A stretch of DNA of 64,000 nucleotides from Flammeovirga kamogawensis (GTDB lineage Bacteria; Bacteroidota; Bacteroidia; Cytophagales; Flammeovirgaceae): positions 444,001 through 508,000 of the forward strand of contig NZ_CP076130.1 in the NCBI RefSeq assembly GCF_018736065.1. Reading direction: 5' to 3'. Positions 57,987 to 64,000 of the stretch are shown here, piece by piece. Made by a program: the position numbers and the translations under genes. The notes under the pieces were generated by a model that was not told the DNA's origin, made no database searches, and saw nothing but the letters and a program-made list of their open reading frames with translations. The number at the start of each line of letters is the position of its first letter. The stretch's first letter is position 1.

Positions 57987-59804
57987 TTAGCCTTTAACAC
58001 CTGGGTTAGTAGATGTCTCTGAAGTTGGAATTGGATAAAAATCATGTAGCGATGGTACATAATTCATTAATGCTTGCTCTCCGTCTACAATTTTGTAGTT
58101 AGGACGTGCAGTGAATTCTTTTTCTGGAAAAGGGTGTGTATCTCCACCAGGAATAATACTCGAGTTCCAAAGGGTTTTCTTTGAATATGTTCTTGCCTCC
58201 TTATAGTGAATCACCCAGTAATTTTGACTAGAAATTCTCTCATAATTATCTTTGATAACATTCCATCTTCTAAGATCAATCCATCTAGTTTGGTGTCCTT
58301 CTACAGAAAGTTCTAATGGCTTTTCAACATACATTAAGTGTTCCATTAAAGAAGTTTGTGAATATGTAATTCCATCATACGTTTTGCTTGCATCTACTGA
58401 TGGCCCTAATAACTCTAAGCCCCAACGTCCGCGTACTGTATTTAATAATACTAAAGCATCGTTAATTCTACCTTGCATAATTCTACATTCTGCTAGGTTA
58501 ATGTAGGCTTCAGAAAGACGGTTAATTACTACATTTTTAGCAGATCTTTGGTTACCCATTGGGTTATCTCTTTCGTTATCCAAAATATCGAAATTACTAA
58601 ACTGCTTGTAGTAAGCAAATTCTGGAGAACGTGCTCCTCCTGCTTTAAAAGGATCTGCTTCAGATACAGAACCCATTCTATAATAATCTGTCAAATCATC
58701 TTCTGCTACAGCAACCATTGCCGAAGCTCTCATAGAAATTCTTCTTGGATACTCAGTACCTTCTACTTCAACAGTGTTACGAGCATCCAAAGGATCTAGC
58801 TTTTCTGTTTTATAAGCATACGCTACCCAACCTACAGGAATAGAATTTCTATTTCCTCCATACGCTTGAGGAGAAAAGATTGCTGCCCATCTATTTTGTC
58901 CGTTTACTTCGTCCCAATTATTTAAATCAGGTCTTACTTCGTTAGAATAAGAAACTTCAAAAATTGATTCTTTATTATTAGCTCCAGCGTTTGTGAAGAT
59001 CATACTTAAATCTGTTTCTAAAGCATAACCATAATTATTAATTACATCATCATAATAATATGCTGCAGAATCGTAATTAGACCCATTTACAAAATCAAGT
59101 AAAAAAGTATTTCCTAAAAGCATTGCTGCCGTACCTTTTGTTACTCTATTCTCGCCATTATAAGGTGTTTCTGCGTTGTATGCCACAGGCAGGTTTTCGT
59201 AGGCAAATCTTAAATCTGTTCTTACAAAGTTTAAAACAGAATCTGCAGAAGAAACCGTTTTGTACATATCATTAGCGTCAGTCCAAGTATCTCTAATAAT
59301 AACTTCTCCGCCATTAAAAGCTTGGTGAGCATAAAAGTGATATACCCCTCTAAGAAAACGTGCTTGTGCCATTTGTAGCTTCCAAGATTGTTCTTCTTTA
59401 TAAGGCATCATGGTTTCGAATTGAAGACCATGAATTACTTGGTTTGCTTTAAAAATACCTGCATAAATTGCTGCCCACTTTTTATTAATCTCATCACTTG
59501 TTTCAGTGTATGTATGGTTATAGTAAGCAACTAATCTACTTGTAGGTGTTGGACGATCCATTCCTGGATATCCTAAATCTGAACGACAAGCTTCTTCTCC
59601 AAAGTTCCAAACAAAATGGTTCATTAAAGAGGCATAAGCTGCCGTCAGTCCTGATTCAGAATCATCAAGACTTTGATAAAAATCTACTTTTGTAGTTTCG
59701 TTTGGATTGATTTCAGTAAGGTAATCATTACACCCTATTACTCCACCTAAACAAACAAATATTGTAAGACATCTAAAGATGTTTGATATATTGAATAATT
59801 TCAT
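57987..59804 (-). CDS. susD: SusD/RagB-family glycan-binding lipoprotein
   Basis: 605 residues. Lipobox VIGC (Cys near 25) followed by NDYLTEINPNE, the standard start of SusD proteins. The alpha-helical TPR-like core is visible in FLRGVYHFYAHQAFNGGEVII and the C-terminal RWIDLRRWNVI and FYPIPTSE. It caps the SusC pore and captures oligosaccharide at the surface. It is 13 bp after SusC, so the two are co-transcribed. Substrate inferred as carrageenan oligosaccharides. Confidence 0.95.
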   Translation of the reverse strand: MKLFNISNIFRCLTIFVCLGGVIGCNDYLTEINPNETTKVDFYQSLDDSESGLTAAYASLMNHFVWNFGEEACRSDLGYPGMDRPTPTSRLVAYYNHTYTETSDEINKKWAAIYAGIFKANQVIHGLQFETMMPYKEEQSWKLQMAQARFLRGVYHFYAHQAFNGGEVIIRDTWTDANDMYKTVSSADSVLNFVRTDLRFAYENLPVAYNAETPYNGENRVTKGTAAMLLGNTFLLDFVNGSNYDSAAYYYDDVINNYGYALETDLSMIFTNAGANNKESIFEVSYSNEVRPDLNNWDEVNGQNRWAAIFSPQAYGGNRNSIPVGWVAYAYKTEKLDPLDARNTVEVEGTEYPRRISMRASAMVAVAEDDLTDYYRMGSVSEADPFKAGGARSPEFAYYKQFSNFDILDNERDNPMGNQRSAKNVVINRLSEAYINLAECRIMQGRINDALVLLNTVRGRWGLELLGPSVDASKTYDGITYSQTSLMEHLMYVEKPLELSVEGHQTRWIDLRRWNVIKDNYERISSQNYWVIHYKEARTYSKKTLWNSSIIPGGDTHPFPEKEFTARPNYKIVDGEQALMNYVPSLHDFYPIPTSETSTNPGVKG

Positions 59805-59817
59805 TGTTATAGCTTTT

Positions 59818-62800
59818 TTAGAAGTTTAATCTGAATCCACCAGAGTATAAAGCAGTAATTGGATAATTACCTTTGTCTAATCCTCTTGATGACACTCCAT
59901 TACCACCAATTTCAGGATCGTAACCTGTGTAATTTGTAAATGTAAGTGCGTTCTGAGCTCTAATAAAGAATCTCATGCTACCAATTCCAGCCTTCTTAAT
60001 ACCTTTACCGTTAAGTGTGTATCCAAGTGTAATATTCTTTAATCTTAAGTAAGATCCATCTTCTAACCAAAGGTCTGTATCTCCTCTAAAATTAGTAGTA
60101 CCTTGTTTTAAATCACCTCTATAAGCAGGTATATCTGATGTAGGGTTATCTTCTGACCAAGTATGTATCTGATTAACATGTCTACCTTCTGAATAAGCCA
60201 TTAACTTACTACCGTTCATAATTTCATGTCCAATAGCCGCATACCAGTTCATCATAAAATCCCATCTTTTATATCTTAAAGAAAGAATAAAACCTGTTTC
60301 GAACTGAGGTAAACCACTACCAGAATATATTTTATCCTTCTCTGTAATCTGACCGTCACCATCTGTATCTTGAAGCATTAGATCTCCCATTCTAGCAGCA
60401 GGATTTACCTTTTGATAATCTGCTAACTGCTCTGCAGATTTAATAACGCCTTCATTTTTATATAAGAAGAAAGCTCCCGCTTCGTATCCTTTTGCAAACA
60501 CTGTAGCTCTGGATTGGTTTACCGCACCCCATATCAAACCTTGGTCTGCTGTATAAACAAAATCTTCTGAGTTCATGTTAGTAATCTCGTTTTGATTACT
60601 AGAGAAAGTACCCGTTAACGTCCAGCTTAATTTCTTAACTCTTCCTTTATAACTTAATGCTAGCTCATATCCTTTATTGATCATATTACCAACATTTAGT
60701 GTCACTAATTTATCATTGTTATACCCTGCCGATGCTCCAGCTGAAGAAGGAGATTCTATTGGGAATAACATATCTTCTTTAGTAGTGTGGTAAACGTCTG
60801 CATTAAAAGTTAAACGGTTTTCAAAAAATGCTAAGTCAATACCAATGTTATTCTGTATAGATGTTTCCCATTGAATATCTGGGTTAGCAAAAGATGCTTG
60901 TGCTGCACCATTATAAACTTTACCATTAAATTCGTAATCAAAGCCACGACGCATAGTTGGTAAATCTGAATAAGGTCTAAAACTCTGTCCTCCAACATTA
61001 CCATGCGATGCTCTAATTTTAAAGCCATTCACAACAGTTTTTGCTCCTTCAAAAAACTTCTCTTCAGAAACATTCCAACCTAAAGATGCAGAAGGGAAGA
61101 ATTTGAACTTATTGTTCTCAGAAAATTTAGAGTTACCATTGTAATTACCACTAATCGATACTAAATATTTTCCTTTATAATCGTACTGCAAACGACCAAT
61201 TGTACCAATAATTTTATATACATAATTAAATCCTGGTGTAACCGATGTTTCTAATGAAGCTGAACCAAAACCTGGCTTGTTGTTATCAACAATTCCTCTT
61301 CTCATTACACCATGGCTTTGGCCACTGTACTCTTCTAAAGAACCACCTAGAAGTGCAGAGAAGTTGTGATTTCCCCATTTTTTCTTGAAGAAGAATCTAC
61401 CATCCCAGCTATATCCAACATTTCTTTCTACATCCTCTTGATAATATGAGTTATTCGGATCAGAAAATTCTCTTCCTGTATTTTCATTTACAATCTTAAA
61501 GTGAGGATTTAATCTAGATCTGTATCTATTCATGATATTACCACCTGCATTTGTAGTAAAAGATAACCAGTCTGTAAAATCGTATTGAATACTAATGTTA
61601 CCAGACATGCGGTCTCTATCTTCAAAATCTTGGAAGTATAACGATTGATACAAAAAGTTAGCTTGCACTGCTTCTTGATCTGATGAACTTTCATAAACAT
61701 CCTTAGATGGATCTAAAGGAGCCATATAAGGTTTATATCTAATTGTTTGCGTTAATAAATTACCAGAAGGTCTTTGTCTTTCTTCTGTTGATAATGCCAA
61801 TGAAGTAGTAATTGTCCACTTATTTTGTTTGTAACTAGAACCACCACGTAGGTTAAATCTTTTAAACCCAGAGTTGATAACATTACCTTCTTGGTTGTAA
61901 TAACCACCTGCTAAATTGTATTTCAACCCAACATTTGATCCACCTGTTAAATTGATGTTATATTGTTGTGTTGGTGCATAATCTCTAAAAACTAAATCAT
62001 CTAAATTATTGTCGTTTTTAAAGTTGTTCTTATTTCTTTGCACAAACATGTTAATCTCATCATCAGAAATGCCTGGATTAATTGCTCTTTGCTCTAAGAT
62101 ATCAAAATATGCTTGTTGAGAAGTATTCATTACAGGTGTGCTCGAAGTAATTTTCTTTACCCCATATAACCCATCAACAGAAACTTTTAAATTACCTGCA
62201 TTACCTTTCTTTGTAGTAATTAAAATTACACCGTTTGCACCTCTTGTTCCGTAAACTGCACAAGAAGCCAAATCTTTTAAGATATCCATCGACTCAATTT
62301 CGTTAGGAGAAAGTCTTGGATCTCCATTTTGAGGAATCCCATCTACTACATAAAGTGGTTGGTTAGCACCATCTACGTTAGAAACTGTCCCGACTCCACG
62401 AATTTGAATTACGGCACTTTCACCCGGAGCACCAGATGCAGACGTTACACTAACACCAGCAACTTGCCCTTGTAAAGCTGTGCCAATATCAGCCGAAGCA
62501 AAATTTTCTAAAGCTTCTGATTTTACATGTGCTACTGCACCAGAAACTTCTTTCTTTTTCTGTTCACCGTATCCAATAGCAACCACCTCGTCTAGCATCT
62601 CCACATTACTTTCTAAAGATACGTTCAGAACAGATTCATTTGATACTGTTAATACTTTGGTTACCATACCAATAAAAGAGTACTCTAGTACATCTCCATT
62701 TTTTACCATGATAGAATAATTACCGTCAAAATCAGAAATACCACCTTGTGATGTTCCTTTAACAATAACATTCACCCCCGGTAAGGGTAGCTTGTCTTCT

Positions 62801-62928
62801 GCCCCTATAACCTTTCCTTTAAGGATTTTTTCCTGAGCTGACACATCATAAGCAGTGCTTAGTGTTAAGAGCAGTGTCGTAAAGAGGAGTACTCTGGAAA
62901 AGTAGATTTTAAATAAGTAAATCTTCAT
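59818..62928 (-). CDS. susC: SusC/RagA-family TonB-dependent outer-membrane transporter
   Basis: 1036 residues from the ATG at 62928 (the frame starts with TTG four codons earlier, which I rejected). Signal peptide ends SAQ. N-terminal carboxypeptidase-D-like plug extension (GKVIGAEDKLPLPGVNVIV), TonB box (EVVAIGYG) and plug domain (LYVVDGIPQ, IESMDILKDLASCAVYGTRGA) are followed by a beta-barrel ending in an aromatic residue (GGFRLNF). It imports oligosaccharide with TonB energy. First gene of the SusCD unit; long upstream region of about 900 bases. Confidence 0.96.
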   Translation of the reverse strand: MKIYLFKIYFSRVLLFTTLLLTLSTAYDVSAQEKILKGKVIGAEDKLPLPGVNVIVKGTSQGGISDFDGNYSIMVKNGDVLEYSFIGMVTKVLTVSNESVLNVSLESNVEMLDEVVAIGYGEQKKKEVSGAVAHVKSEALENFASADIGTALQGQVAGVSVTSASGAPGESAVIQIRGVGTVSNVDGANQPLYVVDGIPQNGDPRLSPNEIESMDILKDLASCAVYGTRGANGVILITTKKGNAGNLKVSVDGLYGVKKITSSTPVMNTSQQAYFDILEQRAINPGISDDEINMFVQRNKNNFKNDNNLDDLVFRDYAPTQQYNINLTGGSNVGLKYNLAGGYYNQEGNVINSGFKRFNLRGGSSYKQNKWTITTSLALSTEERQRPSGNLLTQTIRYKPYMAPLDPSKDVYESSSDQEAVQANFLYQSLYFQDFEDRDRMSGNISIQYDFTDWLSFTTNAGGNIMNRYRSRLNPHFKIVNENTGREFSDPNNSYYQEDVERNVGYSWDGRFFFKKKWGNHNFSALLGGSLEEYSGQSHGVMRRGIVDNNKPGFGSASLETSVTPGFNYVYKIIGTIGRLQYDYKGKYLVSISGNYNGNSKFSENNKFKFFPSASLGWNVSEEKFFEGAKTVVNGFKIRASHGNVGGQSFRPYSDLPTMRRGFDYEFNGKVYNGAAQASFANPDIQWETSIQNNIGIDLAFFENRLTFNADVYHTTKEDMLFPIESPSSAGASAGYNNDKLVTLNVGNMINKGYELALSYKGRVKKLSWTLTGTFSSNQNEITNMNSEDFVYTADQGLIWGAVNQSRATVFAKGYEAGAFFLYKNEGVIKSAEQLADYQKVNPAARMGDLMLQDTDGDGQITEKDKIYSGSGLPQFETGFILSLRYKRWDFMMNWYAAIGHEIMNGSKLMAYSEGRHVNQIHTWSEDNPTSDIPAYRGDLKQGTTNFRGDTDLWLEDGSYLRLKNITLGYTLNGKGIKKAGIGSMRFFIRAQNALTFTNYTGYDPEIGGNGVSSRGLDKGNYPITALYSGGFRLNF

Positions 62929-63842
62929 TTTGCATCTCAATTAAAAATTACATTTAGCTAGGGAAACTTTAAAAAAGTAGTGTAGTTGTTGTAAAGAAAA
63001 AGTTCCTTAACTCAAAAAAGTATTTCATTCCAATAGTTTGTTAGATATACTATGATTACCGAGTAATACGATGCATATAGTTTTCTTTTATGATGATTAA
63101 ATAGCTGCGTTTGTTGAATAAATTGAACTATATAATCAATAGTATATCCTAAATATTAACCTAAGAGTAAATGGCTGTTTTTCTTCTTACTAATTACAAT
63201 ATTTTAATGTGCCATTTATCGTCGATTAACAATTTCAAATATAGATATCAATACTTTTCAGCAGGTTACTTTCGATCAATAAGATGTGATTTATAGTAAA
63301 AACATTAAAAACACATTACTGATTTACAGCTACTTACAATGTATTTGTTATTAAAGATGCATTTTTATTAAAATGATAGTAAATGTTTAGTCTCATAAGT
63401 GTAGTATAATAGATTTAAAAAAATAAAGTAAAAAAAGAATTGATCCACCTTATTAGAACAAAATAATAATAATTCATTCTATCTAAGTCAAAACCTGTAA
63501 TAAAAAAGTATTCTGATTGTTTAAACGTAATTAAACAATCGTATTAAAGTAGTTGATGTATATAGTTGTAAATAAGTTTAAATACTGGATCATCATTCCA
63601 AATATAAAAAAAGTTATATTTTTACACATGTTAACACTTGATTTTTTTTGAAAATGAAGAATATTTTTTTAGTTATAAAAAACCGAAGTAATAAACACCT
63701 CAGTTTTTAATATAGATTTACTGCATAAACTCAAAACAGTAAACCTCTCTTTTAATGTTCTACTATTTAAAAAATCTCAAATAAAAAAAATCCGAATATT
63801 GCCACTTACTGTCAATATTCGGATTTCTAGATTACTCTAAAA
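62929..63842. other. Upstream region of susC; no gene seen
   Basis: About 900 AT-rich bases. No regulator gene, RNA gene or convincing -7/-33 promoter was recognised. The right end holds the terminator of the AIM24-like gene. Confidence 0.5.
63789..63825 (-). terminator. Terminator of the AIM24-like gene
   Basis: AATCCGAATATTG pairs with CAATATTCGGATT (13 bp, 11-nt loop), with a run of about eight U's on the minus transcript. Confidence 0.85.
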
Positions 63843-64000
63843 TTAGTTATTATTTTTTCTAGGTCTGAATGGGTTAATCCAATTTACAAATGGGGCTATC
63901 TTTCGTGTTTGAATCCAAATTTTACCTTTCCCCGAAAAACGACAAACTAGCCCTTCGCCAGAGAAAAATAAAGATTTATAACCGCCTACTTTGTAAATAT
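63843..64000 (-). CDS. AIM24/TIGR00266-like protein, C-terminal end (gene cut by window edge)
   Basis: The last 52 codons of a minus-strand gene end in TAA at 63843. The text (YKVGGYKSLFFSGEGLV, then GKGKIWIQTRKIAPF, ending INPFRPRKNNN) matches the C-terminus of AIM24/TIGR00266 proteins, with the family-typical G-x-G-x-(V/I)-W-(L/I)-QTR motif. The N-terminus lies beyond the window. Function unclear; it is not part of the polysaccharide locus. Confidence 0.7.
   Translation of the reverse strand, partial: IYKVGGYKSLFFSGEGLVCRFSGKGKIWIQTRKIAPFVNWINPFRPRKNNN

Noticed and set aside
62929-63842. A -7/-33 promoter for susC
   Set aside because: No clear TAnnTTTG with a matching -33 element was found on the minus strand, so none is claimed.

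Overview
The window looks like chromosomal DNA from a marine, macroalga-degrading Bacteroidota. A Flammeovirga-like member of the Cytophagales would fit, but that is an inference from gene content. The support is a SusC/SusD pair, C-terminal type IX secretion (T9SS) sorting domains, many PKD modules on secreted enzymes, lipoproteins, AT-rich intergenic DNA and TAnnTTTG-type promoter elements. Three formylglycine sulfatases are complete in locus B and locus A combined with one more cut by the window edge (four in all), with GH16, GH2, two GH127 and a PL7 enzyme. I see no rRNA, tRNA or CRISPR array.

Locus A (1-10.4 kb) is a divergent pair of secreted red-algal galactan units: a giant modular sulfatase running off the left edge (minus strand), and a GH16 endo-hydrolase plus a sulfatase (plus strand) ended by a strong terminator. 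Locus B (38.6-62.9 kb, all minus strand) is a carrageenan-type polysaccharide utilization locus: SusC, SusD, a surface lipoprotein, GH127, sulfatase, GH127, GH2, sulfatase, a RhaT-like transporter, then an anhydrogalactonate cycloisomerase, an aldehyde dehydrogenase, a KDGal kinase and a KDPGal aldolase. These make a logical route: binding and import, desulfation, exo-cleavage of beta-galactose and alpha-3,6-anhydro-D-galactose, transport of the anhydro sugar, then oxidation, cycloisomerization, phosphorylation and aldol cleavage to pyruvate and glyceraldehyde-3-phosphate. The kinase/aldolase branch points to the D-anhydro sugar (carrageenan) rather than the L form (agar). A PL7 alginate lyase lipoprotein and a large beta-propeller/discoidin/T9SS protein lie just beyond the aldolase.

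Between the two loci (10.5-33.3 kb) is an accessory region. It holds three Crp/Fnr-family regulators, each followed by a small redox/stress gene (one carrying an in-frame TGA), an RNA methyltransferase, acetyltransferases, a kelch protein and decayed gene fragments. From 18.5 to 22.0 kb small unrecognised genes all lie on the minus strand, separated by short spacers that share an AACG/CGTT core 16-35 bp before each start, which resembles a cassette array. From 22.4 to 28.0 kb is a tight four-gene operon: an XRE regulator, a PD-(D/E)XK nuclease fused to an N6-adenine methyltransferase, a two-domain specificity subunit, and an ABC-ATPase/TOPRIM (OLD-like) protein. It is bracketed by 15-bp inverted repeats and is my best candidate for a poorly described defence system. 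The right edge holds the end of an AIM24-like gene.
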